A stretch of DNA of 64,000 nt from Saccharothrix obliqua (GTDB taxonomy: Bacteria; Actinomycetota; Actinomycetes; Mycobacteriales; Pseudonocardiaceae): positions 806,001-870,000 of the forward strand of contig NZ_JAHXGQ010000001.1 in assembly GCF_019375475.1 (NCBI RefSeq), read 5' to 3'. The notes beneath the pieces were generated by a model. It was given only the letters and a program-made list of their open reading frames with translations, did no database searches and was not told where the DNA came from. The first letter of the stretch is position 1. Every line of letters starts with the position of its first letter. Both the position numbers and the translations under genes were made by a program. Below, piece by piece: positions 1-8,150 of the stretch.

Positions 1-1226
1 CGCCGCAGCGATTCCAGCCGCAGTTCGCGCACGTCCACGCCGCCCACCCGGATCGCGCCCGCGTGCACGTCGTAGAACCGGGGCAGCAGCAGGGACACGG
101 TCGACTTGCCGGAGCCCGCCGTGCCGACGACGGCCAGCGTCTCGCCGGGCGCGACCTTCAACGACACGTCGGACAGCACCGGCTCGCTGCGCGTGTACCC
201 GAAGGTCACCTGGTCCAGCTCCACCGACACCGGTCCGGCGGGCACGTCCCGCGCGCCTTCCACCACGTCCGGCTGGGAGTCGACCAGCTCGTACACCCGC
301 TCCACGCCCGCGCGGGCCAGCTGCGCGGTCACCATCAGGCTGGACAGCAGCCGGGTGGGGCCGACCAGGTTCGCCACGTAGGTCGCGAACGCGAGGAACG
401 TCCCGAGCGACACCTCGCCGCGCAACGCCAGCCACCCGCCGAGCGCCAGCACCGCGACCTGCCCGACGAACGGCAGGGCGTTGAGCGTGGCGGCCGGCCG
501 CGACGCGAGCCGGGCGGCGCGCATCCGCTCCGCGAACAACGTCCGCGCCCGCTTCTCCAGCCGCGCGACCTCGCGCGCCTCCTGCCCGAAGCCCTTCACG
601 ACGCGCACGCCGGTCACGGTCTCCTCGACGTGCTGCGCCACGTCCGCCGCCCGCTGCTGCGCCGACCACGTCGCCGGGAACAGGGTGAGCCTGGTGCGCA
701 CCGCGACGAACGCCACGGCGGGCACGACCACCAGCGCGATCAGCGTCAGCAGCGGCGACAGCCAGAACATCGCGCCCAGCGCGGCCACCGCGAACACGAC
801 GGTGCCGAACGCGAGCGGCGTCATCGACAGGAGGCTGTTCACGAGCTGGAGGTCGGTGATCGACCGGGACACCACCTGGCCGGTGCGCAACGCGTCCTGC
901 TTCGGCCCGTCCAGCCGCTGCACGGCGTGGAACACCGCCTGCCGCAGGTCGTGCTGCACGTCGACGGCGAGCCGCCCGCCCAGGTAACGCCGCAGGAAGG
1001 CGGTGCCGAAGGTCAGCAGCTCCAGGCCGACCAGCACGGCGGCGAGCCACGCCAGGCGGTCGGTGCGGCCCGCCGTGGCGTCGTCCACGGCGACCTTGAC
1101 CAGCAACGGCGACACCGCCTGGAGGCCGACGCCGACGACGGCCGCCAGCACCGAGGTCACCACCAGCGGCCGGTGCTGCCAGCACGCGGAGGCGAGTCGG
1201 CGGATCCAGCCCTGGGTGCGCGTCAC
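1..1226 (-). CDS. ABC exporter half-transporter (permease-ATPase), 3' end cut by window
   Basis: This is a fused membrane-domain/ATPase ABC exporter of the multidrug/lipid type, acting as a dimer in the cytoplasmic membrane. Reading from the GTG at 1226 gives 408 codons before the window edge. A six-helix ABC transmembrane region fills roughly residues 20-310. The nucleotide-binding domain then begins and Walker A (GTAGSGKST) sits at residues 368-376. The signature and Walker B motifs lie outside the window. No strong ribosome binding site is visible before the GTG, but an upstream in-frame GTG is closed by a stop, so this is the earliest good start. The substrate cannot be told from the sequence. 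Confidence 0.85.
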   Translation of the reverse strand, partial: MTRTQGWIRRLASACWQHRPLVVTSVLAAVVGVGLQAVSPLLVKVAVDDATAGRTDRLAWLAAVLVGLELLTFGTAFLRRYLGGRLAVDVQHDLRQAVFHAVQRLDGPKQDALRTGQVVSRSITDLQLVNSLLSMTPLAFGTVVFAVAALGAMFWLSPLLTLIALVVVPAVAFVAVRTRLTLFPATWSAQQRAADVAQHVEETVTGVRVVKGFGQEAREVARLEKRARTLFAERMRAARLASRPAATLNALPFVGQVAVLALGGWLALRGEVSLGTFLAFATYVANLVGPTRLLSSLMVTAQLARAGVERVYELVDSQPDVVEGARDVPAGPVSVELDQVTFGYTRSEPVLSDVSLKVAPGETLAVVGTAGSGKSTVSLLLPRFYDVHAGAIRVGGVDVRELRLESLR

Positions 1227-1273
1227 GCGTCCACATTAGGTCTGCGGACCGACAGGGTCGGGTCGCGAAACGG

Positions 1274-1312
1274 GTGAGGACCGCCTCCCCGCTGCGGGGT
1301 GACGGTCCTCAC
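1274..1312. terminator. Hairpin after the ABC permease gene
   Basis: GTGAGGACCG (1274-1283) pairs with CGGTCCTCAC (1303-1312), with a smaller CCCCG/CGGGG hairpin nested inside. It lies 18 bp past the permease stop and before the next gene on the same strand, so it probably ends the ABC operon. Confidence 0.55.
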
Positions 1313-1330
1313 AGTCCGAAATTCACAAGA

Positions 1331-2206
1331 TCAGGTGATGTCCTTGCGCTGAGTGACGGCCCAGCCACCGAGGAAGAACAACGCCGTCCACGCCAGGAAC
1401 ACCAGACCGCTGAGCCACCAGTCGAACGCGCCCAGCGCGCCCGCGATCGCCCGCAGCACCTCGACCAGGTCGTCCGGCACGACGCCCGCCGTGGACAGGA
1501 ACAGCGACGCCGCGACCGAACCGGTCAGGCCGTTCACCGAGCCGTTCGGCAGGAAGCCGACCAGCTCCGGCAGGCCCTGCGTGCTGACCACGAGCTGGAG
1601 GCCGTTCTCGATCAGCAGCATGTACAGCACCAGGACCACCGTGGTGCCGACCGGGCTGGTCATCAGCGCGCCGACGCCCACGCCGAACATCGTCATCAGC
1701 ACCGAGGCCAGCACGCCGACACCGGCCATGGCCAGCCAGCCCGCGGCGTCCGGCAACGAGGACGAGTCCGAGGTGAGCGCGATGCCGATGGACACCGCCG
1801 CCACGATCGCCAGGCCGTAGATCGCGCCCCACAGCACGTAGACCACGAGCTTCGCGCTCAGCGCCGACACCCGGTTCGGCGCGGTCAGGAACGTGGTGGT
1901 GATCGTCCGGCGGTTGATCTCGGTGGAGATCGCCAGGCCGCCGAAGATCATCGGGAAGATGGTGGCGATGTTGATGCTGCGGGCCATCCCGAACAACGAC
2001 ACCTGCCACTGCGACGGGTCGATGCCCAGCAGCCGCGTCAGCTCCTCGGCGTCGCTGCTGTTCACCGCGTCCATGATGTTCTTGCCGACGAACCCGGTGC
2101 CCAGCGCCCAGCCCAGGGCGATCAGCACGGTCGGGATCAGCAGGCCCCACCACAGGCCCGTGGTGGTCGTCTTGCGGAACTCCGCCTTGATCAGGTTGCC
2201 CAGCAT
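1331..2206 (-). CDS. ABC-2 type transporter permease subunit
   Basis: A 291-residue hydrophobic protein with about six membrane segments, of the ABC-2 permease type. It starts MLGNLIKAEFRKTTTTGLWW, with the cytoplasmic amphipathic N-terminus usual for this family. Its ATG overlaps the TGA of the upstream ATPase by one base, so the two are translated together and form one transporter. The frame stays open upstream through the ATPase gene, but that extension is only antisense-like translation and is not used. The substrate is unknown; such two-gene exporters often handle antibiotics, peptides or lipids. Confidence 0.85.
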   Translation of the reverse strand: MLGNLIKAEFRKTTTTGLWWGLLIPTVLIALGWALGTGFVGKNIMDAVNSSDAEELTRLLGIDPSQWQVSLFGMARSINIATIFPMIFGGLAISTEINRRTITTTFLTAPNRVSALSAKLVVYVLWGAIYGLAIVAAVSIGIALTSDSSSLPDAAGWLAMAGVGVLASVLMTMFGVGVGALMTSPVGTTVVLVLYMLLIENGLQLVVSTQGLPELVGFLPNGSVNGLTGSVAASLFLSTAGVVPDDLVEVLRAIAGALGAFDWWLSGLVFLAWTALFFLGGWAVTQRKDIT

Positions 2207-3348
2207 CACGCACCGCCCCCGAGACCGCTCTGACCCTGACCGGGCTGGTAACCCGATGGCGGGTCCTGGTAGCCGGGTGGTGGTGGAGGCGGCTGGTAGC
2301 CCGGTTGCTGCTGGTAGGGCTGCTGGTAACCCGGCTGCTGGTACGGCTGCTGCTGGTAGGGCTGCTGGTACCCGGGCGGCGGCGCGTGGTAGCCGGTGCC
2401 CGGCCCCACCGGCGGCTGCCCGCCGTACTGGGTCGGGGCCGCCGCGTACTGGCCGTTGGTGAGCTGGAAGAACAGCCGCTCCAGGTCGGCCTTCTCCTCC
2501 TGGATGCCGTAGATGGACACGCCGGCCTTCAGCGCCGTGTCGGCGACCTGCTTGGCCTCCACGCCCGCGACCGCGATGCGCCCGTCCGGCAGCGGCTCGA
2601 TCGCCGTGATCCCCTCCTCGCGGAGGGCGGCGACCAGCGCGGCCGGGTCCGACGGCTGCACCAGGACCCGGCCCTGCTGCTGGTCGCGCAGGTTGTCCAG
2701 CGGTCCGTAGTACATGGTCTGGCCGCGCGAGACGATCACCACCTGGTCCACGGTCTGCTCGACCTCGGCGAGCAGGTGGCTGGAGATCAGCACCGTGCGC
2801 CCGCTGCGCGCGTACGACTGGAGGAACGAGCGCAGCCAGGCGATGCCCTCGGGGTCCAGGCCGTTCGCCGGCTCGTCCAGCACCAGCACCTGCGGGTCGC
2901 CGAGCAACGCGGTCGCCAGCGCGAGCCGCTGCTTCATGCCCAGCGAGAACGCGCCCGCCCGGCGGTCGCCCGCCGCACCCAGCCCGACCAGTTGCAGCAC
3001 CTGGTCGGCACGCACGTCGGGCACGCCGATCGCCGCCGCGTACACGCGCAGGTGGTTGCGGGCCGAGCGCTTGGGGTGGAAGCCCTGCGCCTCCAGCACC
3101 GCACCCACCACGCGTGCCGGGTTGCCCAGCTCGTGGAACGGCCGGCCGTTGATCAGACCGATGCCCGCGGTGGGCGTGACCAGGCCGAGCAACATGCGCA
3201 GCGTGGTGGTCTTGCCCGCGCCGTTGGGCCCGAGGAAGCCGGTGACGGAACCCGGTTCCACCGTGAAGCTGAGATTCTGCACCGCTGCGACCGGACCGAA
3301 CTGCTTGGTCAAGTTCTGCACCACGATGCGGCCACTGCCGTCGTGCAC
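2206..3348 (-). CDS. ABC transporter ATPase with Pro/Gln/Tyr-rich C-terminal tail
   Basis: The ATPase partner of the downstream permease, 380 residues. Walker A GPNGAGKT is at 40-47, the signature FSLGMKQR at 134-141, Walker B VLVLDEP at 154-160 and the switch histidine at 191. Residues up to about 300 match an ordinary CcmA-like ATPase. The last 80 residues (301-380) are a low-complexity tail built from PGYQQP/QQQPY-like units, which the family does not need. The tail could be a self-association or docking region. It starts at a GTG and shares a stop/start overlap with the permease gene. Confidence 0.9.
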   Translation of the reverse strand: MHDGSGRIVVQNLTKQFGPVAAVQNLSFTVEPGSVTGFLGPNGAGKTTTLRMLLGLVTPTAGIGLINGRPFHELGNPARVVGAVLEAQGFHPKRSARNHLRVYAAAIGVPDVRADQVLQLVGLGAAGDRRAGAFSLGMKQRLALATALLGDPQVLVLDEPANGLDPEGIAWLRSFLQSYARSGRTVLISSHLLAEVEQTVDQVVIVSRGQTMYYGPLDNLRDQQQGRVLVQPSDPAALVAALREEGITAIEPLPDGRIAVAGVEAKQVADTALKAGVSIYGIQEEKADLERLFFQLTNGQYAAAPTQYGGQPPVGPGTGYHAPPPGYQQPYQQQPYQQPGYQQPYQQQPGYQPPPPPPGYQDPPSGYQPGQGQSGLGGGA

Positions 3349-3394
3349 GCGTCCCTCCCGAATGCTCTTCGGGCGACATCCTGCCTTAGGCGGG

Positions 3395-3772
3395 TCAGTC
3401 GGGGAGGGCGTGTCGTGGTTTCGAGACCGCCACCGGCAGCTCGGTGGTGGTCTCGGCCTCGCGGATGCGGGCGAACGGACCGCGCAGCGGGCGGCGGCGC
3501 TCGCGGTGCGGCAGCCCCTCGCCGATCAGGTGCTGGTGGGCCATCGTCCACACCTGGCACGGCCACTTCTTGTGCCGCAGCACGCCGGGGCACGCGCCGC
3601 AGCGGCCGTCGGGATCGGGCTGGTGCACGGTGAGCAGCAGCCGCCAGCCGTCGGTGAGGCGGTGGATCTCGGCCCGCGCCAGCGGCACGAGCGCCTCGGC
3701 CGCGCCCCGCTCGGCGACCTCTTCCAGCTGGGTGAGCCTCCGCAGCACGGCGGCGCGCAACGCGTCGTCCAC
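3395..3772 (-). CDS. Conserved hypothetical protein with Cys-rich centre
   Basis: A 125-residue cytoplasmic protein of unknown function. The N-terminal half is an amphipathic helical region (LRRLTQLEEVAERGAAEAL). The centre has cysteines in RCGACPG and WPCQVW, which could hold a metal ion. The C-terminus is basic and then disordered. It starts at a GTG three bases after the stop of the small gene upstream, so the two form an operon. Similar short proteins are common in Pseudonocardiaceae, as far as I recall, but I cannot assign a role. Confidence 0.6.
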   Translation of the reverse strand: MDDALRAAVLRRLTQLEEVAERGAAEALVPLARAEIHRLTDGWRLLLTVHQPDPDGRCGACPGVLRHKKWPCQVWTMAHQHLIGEGLPHRERRRPLRGPFARIREAETTTELPVAVSKPRHALPD

Positions 3773-3775
3773 CCG

Positions 3776-3958
3776 TCACATCCTGTTCGCGGCTTGGTCC
3801 AGCAGGCGGTGCAGCCTGCGGGTCTGGGTGACGGACATCACAGCCGACTCGCCCGGCGGTGAGACCAGCAGCACCCGGTCGTCCTCCACCAGGACGGTCA
3901 TGGACCGGTCCCGGCCGAACGGGTCGTGGCAGTCGATCCAGCCCTGCGGTTCAGCCAT
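3776..3958 (-). CDS. Small conserved hypothetical protein
   Basis: A 60-residue protein beginning MAEPQGWIDCHDPFGRDRS and containing a compact beta-rich core (TVLVEDDRVLLVSPPGESA) followed by a helix. The ATG at 3958 is chosen over an in-frame start at 4051 because GGAG lies about six bases upstream of it and the extra N-terminus is low complexity. It lies three bases upstream of the next gene and is probably co-transcribed with it. No function can be inferred. Confidence 0.6.
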   Translation of the reverse strand: MAEPQGWIDCHDPFGRDRSMTVLVEDDRVLLVSPPGESAVMSVTQTRRLHRLLDQAANRM

Positions 3959-4205
3959 GTGCGCTCCGATCGGAGTGGCGGCGACGCGCGGGGCACCGCG
4001 CGAAGGGCAGCGGACCCGCGCCGAGGCGGCGGGCGCCTCGCTGTAGTCCATCGGCCGACCGGGCGTCGTGACTTACCCGTTACGCGGCGAATTCACTCGT
4101 TTGCTTGAGGCCGGACACGGCCCGTGTTCCGAAAGGTCAAGACTTGTGCGTCAGATGGCTGGGGCGGCTGGGCACGGCCCCCGGTTCCCGGCTAGCATTG
4201 GTGGC

Positions 4206-4248
4206 GCGGCCCGCTCCCAGTGACCCCCAGGCTGGTTGAGCGGGCCGC
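4206..4248. terminator. Perfect 11-bp inverted repeat in intergenic region
   Basis: GCGGCCCGCTC (4206-4216) and GAGCGGGCCGC (4238-4248) form a perfect stem around a 21-base loop. It sits in the 359-base gap between ald and the small-protein operon. The rest of that gap (3959-4205) holds the small operon's promoter region and no gene that I can support. Confidence 0.4.
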
Positions 4249-4272
4249 CTTCTCGTTCCAGGAGCAGGAGAA

Positions 4273-4302
4273 GGGGCGTCCACCCGTCGTGGTGGACGCC
4301 CC
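4273..4302 (-). terminator. Intrinsic terminator of ald
   Basis: GGGGCGTCCACC (4273-4284) pairs perfectly with GGTGGACGCCCC (4291-4302) around a 6-base loop. Read on the minus strand it follows the ald stop by 15 bases and is trailed by a CTTCTCC pyrimidine stretch. Confidence 0.75.
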
Positions 4303-4317
4303 GTTCTTCGGCAGCGC

Positions 4318-5424
4318 TCAGAACTCGAACGCGGTGTACGTGAGGCCGTGCGCCTCGGCCACCGGCTGGTTCGTCAGCAGGCCGTCGTGCGCGTTCAGGC
4401 CGAGCGCCAGCGCCGCGTCCGCCCGCAGCGCGGCCTCCCAGCCCTTGTCGGCCAGCGCGACGGCGTACGGCAGCGTCACGTTGGTCAGGGCGTAGGTGGA
4501 CGTGCGGGGCACGGCGCCGGGCATGTTGGCGACGCAGTAGAACACCGACTCGTGCACCTGGTAGGTCGGGTCGGCGTGCGTGGTCGGGCGGGAGTCGGTG
4601 AAGCAGCCGCCCTGGTCGATGGCGATGTCCACCAGCACCGAGCCGGGCTTCATCCGCGCCACCAGCTCGTTGGACACCAGCTTCGGCGCCTTCGCGCCCG
4701 GCACCAGCACCGCGCCGATCACCAGGTCCGCCTCGCGCACGGCCTGCTCGACCGAGTAGCGGTTGGACGTGACGGTGCGGAGCTGACCCCGGTAGAGGGC
4801 GTCGATGTGCCGGAGGCGGTCGACGTTGGTGTCCAGGATCTCCACGTCGGCGCCCATGCCCGCGGCGATGGTGGCCGCGTTCAGGCCCGCCACGCCGCCG
4901 CCGATGACGACGACCCGCGCCGGGTGCACGCCGGGCACGCCACCGGGCAGCACGCCCCGGCCGCCGGACGGCTTCATCAGCGAGAACGCGCCGACCTGCG
5001 GCGCCAGGCGGCCCGCCACCTCGGACATCGGGGCGAGCAGCGGCAGCGCGCCGTTCGCCGTCTGCACCGTCTCGTAGGCGATCGCGGTGGTGCCGGAGTC
5101 CAGCAGCGCCCGCGTCAACGGCTGGTCGGCGGCCAGGTGCAGGTAGGTGAACAGGGTCTGGCCCTTGCGGAGCAGCGGGTACTCCTGCTCGATCGGCTCC
5201 TTGACCTTGAGCACCAGCTCGCCCTCGGCCCACACGTCCGCGGCCTTGGCCAGGATCTTCGCTCCCGCGGCGACGTACTCGTCGTCGGTGATGGCGGAGC
5301 CGAGACCGGCGCCTGCCTCGACGAACACGTCATGTCCGCGCACGGTCAGCTCATGGGCGCCTGCGGGGGTCAGCGCGACGCGGTACTCGTGGTTCTTGAT
5401 CTCGCGGGGTACTGAGATCCGCAC
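4318..5424 (-). CDS. ald: Alanine dehydrogenase
   Basis: NAD-dependent L-alanine dehydrogenase (L-alanine + NAD + water to pyruvate + ammonia + NADH), 368 residues, the usual length. The family's active-site residues are in place: R15, K75, H96 and D270. The Rossmann glycine motif GGGVAG is at 175-180. It is transcribed alone, divergently from the glycine-riboswitch operon, and ends at a strong hairpin. Both divergent units feed amino acids into pyruvate and ammonia (alanine here, glycine/serine opposite), so they may serve the same nutritional state. Confidence 0.96.
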   Translation of the reverse strand: MRISVPREIKNHEYRVALTPAGAHELTVRGHDVFVEAGAGLGSAITDDEYVAAGAKILAKAADVWAEGELVLKVKEPIEQEYPLLRKGQTLFTYLHLAADQPLTRALLDSGTTAIAYETVQTANGALPLLAPMSEVAGRLAPQVGAFSLMKPSGGRGVLPGGVPGVHPARVVVIGGGVAGLNAATIAAGMGADVEILDTNVDRLRHIDALYRGQLRTVTSNRYSVEQAVREADLVIGAVLVPGAKAPKLVSNELVARMKPGSVLVDIAIDQGGCFTDSRPTTHADPTYQVHESVFYCVANMPGAVPRTSTYALTNVTLPYAVALADKGWEAALRADAALALGLNAHDGLLTNQPVAEAHGLTYTAFEF

Positions 5425-5576
5425 GGTGGGGCTCCTTCAGCCGTTGTTATCGCCCAAGGTCCGTCACGGTAGAGCGGCTGTCATCGTGCGGTGCGCACGA
5501 ACACGCGTGGGGCCGGTTGTGCCGGCCGGACAACGCGCCCGCTCGGAGAAGGGCCGCTGAACTCTTCGGACGCGCG

Positions 5577-5606
5577 TTGACACCCCTCACACCCACGACC
5601 TAGCGT
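5577..5606 (+). promoter_or_regulatory. Promoter of the riboswitch-gcvH-sdaA unit
   Basis: TTGACA (5577-5582) and TAGCGT (5601-5606) are 18 bases apart and sit about 50 bases before the first conserved riboswitch element, placing the transcript start near 5613. Confidence 0.5.
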
Positions 5607-5654
5607 GCTGGCGTTCGCCAACTGAACATCGGCCGCGGTGCCGTCGGAAAGGCA

Positions 5655-5835
5655 CCGGAACCCGCGCGGGAGAGCCTCCGGCACGACCGGAGCGCCGAAG
5701 GAGCAAGTACCCCGCACACTCTCAGGCAACGAGAACCGCTCGGGTGAGGCGACTCTGGAAAGCGCGCACGCGCGCACCCACGGTGCAAGCCGCAGCGTTG
5801 CGGTGAAGCTCTCAGGTCCCAGGACAGAGAGGGGA
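5655..5835 (+). ncRNA. Tandem glycine riboswitch
   Basis: The hallmarks of two glycine aptamers in series are present. The first has GCGGGAGAG, then a CTCCGG/CCGGAG stem, CGCCGAAGGAGCAAG, CTCTCAGGCAA and GACTCTGGAAAG. The second has CACGGTGCAAGCC, GGTGAAGCTCTCAGGT and GGACAGAGAGGGG. The end lies only about 28 bases before the gcvH start codon, so the expression platform probably acts on translation of gcvH. Element boundaries are approximate. Confidence 0.92.
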
Positions 5836-5862
5836 CCTGGCCGCGTGGACCGAGGAGCTGAC

Positions 5863-6243
5863 GTGACTTTTCCGGACAACCTGCTGTACACGCCCGAGCA
5901 CGAGTGGGTCGACTGGGCACCGGGTACCCAGGACCCCGTGTCGGTGGGCATCACCTCTTACGCGGCGGAGTCCCTGGGTGACATCGTCTTCGTGCAGCTG
6001 CCGAACGTCGGCGACCACGTCCGGTCGGGCGAGGTCTGCGGCGAGCTGGAGTCGACCAAGTCCGTGAGCGACCTGTACGCGCCGGTCAGCGGCGAGGTCG
6101 TGGCGGTCAACCAGGCCGCCGCCGACGACCCGGCGTTGATCAACAACGACCCGTACGGCGCGGGCTGGCTGTTCAAGGTGGCGGTGGAGGACGCGACGGG
6201 CCTGCTCACCGCCGCCAAGTACGCGGAACTCACCGGGGACTGA
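5863..6243 (+). CDS. gcvH: Glycine cleavage system H protein
   Basis: The lipoyl carrier of the glycine cleavage complex, 126 residues. The lipoylated lysine is K66 in [11 protein letters not shown]. The GTG at 5863 follows GAGGAG (5851-5856) and is the only start that fits the family's N-terminus ([15 protein letters not shown]); an open frame from 5638 just runs back through the riboswitch. It is followed five bases later by sdaA. The P and T subunits are not here, so they must be encoded elsewhere. Confidence 0.95.
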   Translation: MTFPDNLLYTPEHEWVDWAPGTQDPVSVGITSYAAESLGDIVFVQLPNVGDHVRSGEVCGELESTKSVSDLYAPVSGEVVAVNQAAADDPALINNDPYGAGWLFKVAVEDATGLLTAAKYAELTGD

Positions 6244-6248
6244 GGGTC

Positions 6249-7613
6249 GTGGCGATCAGCGTCTTCGACCTGTTCTCGGTCGGCATCGGGCCGTCCAGCT
6301 CGCACACCGTCGGCCCGATGCGGGCGGCCTCGATGTTCGTGGCGCGCCTCGGGCACCGGACGGCGTCGGCGGACCGGGTGCACGTCCAGCTGTTCGGCTC
6401 GCTCGGCGCGACCGGCCACGGGCACGGCAGCCCCAAGGCCGTGCTGCTCGGGCTGGAGGGCCACCGGCCGGAGGACGTGGACCCCACCGAGGCCGACGCG
6501 CGGGTGGCGGAGATCAGGGCCGGGCGGAAGCTGCTGCTGGGCGGTGTCCGGGAGATCCCGTTCACCGAGGACACCGACCTGGTCATGCACCGCCGCAAGT
6601 CGTTGCCGCTGCACCCCAACGGCATGAGCTTCACCGCCTACACCGGCGACGAGGTGCTGGACGAGGCCGTGTACTACTCGGTCGGCGGCGGTTTCGTGGT
6701 GGACGAGACGGCCACCGGCGCCGACCGCATCAAGCCGGACGAGACGGCGGTGGCGCACCCGTTCCGGACCGGGGACGAACTGCTCGCCCGCACCCGCGAG
6801 ACGGGGCTGTCGATCAGCGAGGTCATGCTCGCCAACGAGACGTCGTGGCGGTCCGCGGACGACGTCCGCGACGGGCTGCTGCACATCTGGGGCGTCATGC
6901 AGGCGTGCGTGGAGCGCGGCTGCACGGAGACCGGTGTGCTGCCCGGCGGCCTCAAGGTGCGGCGACGGGCCGCGGAGATGCGTGCGCGGCTCGCCGCCGA
7001 GCACTACGCGACCGACCCGTTGCGGGTGATGGACTGGGTCACGTTGTTCGCGCTCGCGGTGAACGAGGAGAACGCCGCGGGCGGGCGCGTGGTGACCGCG
7101 CCGACCAACGGTGCGGCCGGCATCGTGCCCGCGGTGCTGCACTACTACACGCGGTTCGTGCCGGGCGCGTCCGACGAGGGCGTGGTGCGGTTCCTGCTCA
7201 CGGCGGGCGCGGTGGGCGCGTTGTTCAAGGAGAACGCCTCCATCTCCGGCGCCGAGGTCGGGTGCCAGGGCGAGGTCGGCTCGGCGTGCTCGATGGCGGC
7301 GGGCGGGCTGGCCGAGGTGCTGGGCGGCACGCCGGAGCAGGTGGAGAACGCGGCCGAGATCGCCATGGAGCACAACCTCGGCCTGACCTGCGACCCGATC
7401 GGCGGGCTGGTCCAGATCCCGTGCATCGAGCGCAACGCGCTGGCGTCGATCAAGGCGATCACGGCGGCGCGGATGGCGTTGCGCGGCGACGGCTCGCACT
7501 TCGTGTCGTTGGACAAGGTCATCAAGACCATGCGCGAGACCGGCAAGGACATGAAGGTGAAGTACAAGGAGACCGCGCGTGGCGGCCTCGCGGTGAACGT
7601 CATCGAGTGCTGA
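6249..7613 (+). CDS. sdaA: L-serine ammonia-lyase, single-chain, iron-sulfur type
   Basis: L-serine dehydratase converting serine to pyruvate and ammonia, 454 residues, with the beta-type region first and the alpha-type region second. It starts [20 protein letters not shown], the family signature. Cluster cysteines are at 339 (VGCQGE), 381 (LTCDPIGG) and 392 (IPCIERN). It starts at a GTG five bases after gcvH and is covered by the same riboswitch. Together with the glycine cleavage complex and serine hydroxymethyltransferase, it would drain excess glycine through serine to pyruvate. Confidence 0.95.
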   Translation: MAISVFDLFSVGIGPSSSHTVGPMRAASMFVARLGHRTASADRVHVQLFGSLGATGHGHGSPKAVLLGLEGHRPEDVDPTEADARVAEIRAGRKLLLGGVREIPFTEDTDLVMHRRKSLPLHPNGMSFTAYTGDEVLDEAVYYSVGGGFVVDETATGADRIKPDETAVAHPFRTGDELLARTRETGLSISEVMLANETSWRSADDVRDGLLHIWGVMQACVERGCTETGVLPGGLKVRRRAAEMRARLAAEHYATDPLRVMDWVTLFALAVNEENAAGGRVVTAPTNGAAGIVPAVLHYYTRFVPGASDEGVVRFLLTAGAVGALFKENASISGAEVGCQGEVGSACSMAAGGLAEVLGGTPEQVENAAEIAMEHNLGLTCDPIGGLVQIPCIERNALASIKAITAARMALRGDGSHFVSLDKVIKTMRETGKDMKVKYKETARGGLAVNVIEC

Positions 7614-7620
7614 CGTCCTC

Positions 7621-7647
7621 GACGGCCTCCCCGACCGGGAGGCCGTC
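7621..7647. terminator. Bidirectional terminator, sdaA / glutathione peroxidase
   Basis: GACGGCCTCCC (7621-7631) pairs with GGGAGGCCGTC (7637-7647) around a five-base loop, in the 41-base gap between two convergent genes. Confidence 0.75.
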
Positions 7648-7654
7648 GGCGGCG

Positions 7655-8140
7655 TCACGGCAGGGCGGCCTCGATCGCCCGCACCACGGACTCGTCCTCG
7701 GGCTCGGTGGTCGGCCGGAACCGGGCCAGCACCTCGCCGTCGGGCGACACCAGGAACTTCTCGAAGTTCCACGCCACGTCGCCCGCCTCACCGCTCGCGT
7801 CGGCGTGCCCGGTGAGCACCCGGTAGACCGGGTGCCTGCCGGGACCGTTCACCTCGACCTTCTCGAACAGCGGGAACGTGACCCCGTAGGTGGCCGAGCA
7901 GAAGGTGGCGATCTCCTCGGCGGTGCCCGGCTCCTGACCCGCGAACTGGTTGCAGGGGAAGCCGACGACGGAGAAACCACGCCCCGCGTACCGCTCGTGG
8001 AGCCGCTCCAGGCCGGCGTACTGCGGCGTGAGGCCGCACTTCGACGCGACGTTCACCACCAGCAACGCCTTGCCGCGCAACGAACCCAGGCTGCTCGGCG
8101 TGCCGTCGAGGGTGTGCACGGCGATGTCGTGGATGCTCAT
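7655..8140 (-). CDS. Glutathione peroxidase family (thiol peroxidase)
   Basis: A 161-residue peroxidase reducing hydrogen peroxide or lipid hydroperoxides. The peroxidatic cysteine is C35 in NVASKCGLT, and the family motifs GFPCNQF and WNFEKFLV are present. Actinobacteria lack glutathione, so thioredoxin or mycothiol is the likely reductant. The start MSIHDIAVHTLDG (ATG 8140) is preferred to one three codons upstream because it matches the family N-terminus. It ends at a terminator shared with sdaA. Confidence 0.9.
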   Translation of the reverse strand: MSIHDIAVHTLDGTPSSLGSLRGKALLVVNVASKCGLTPQYAGLERLHERYAGRGFSVVGFPCNQFAGQEPGTAEEIATFCSATYGVTFPLFEKVEVNGPGRHPVYRVLTGHADASGEAGDVAWNFEKFLVSPDGEVLARFRPTTEPEDESVVRAIEAALP

Positions 8141-8150
8141 GCGCCCCACC

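Noticed and set aside
1331..3379. A 682-codon minus-strand frame covering both ABC genes
   Set aside because: It is the permease frame extended back through the ATPase gene. Only the last 291 codons look like protein; the rest is Arg/Ala/Gly-rich translation of another frame.
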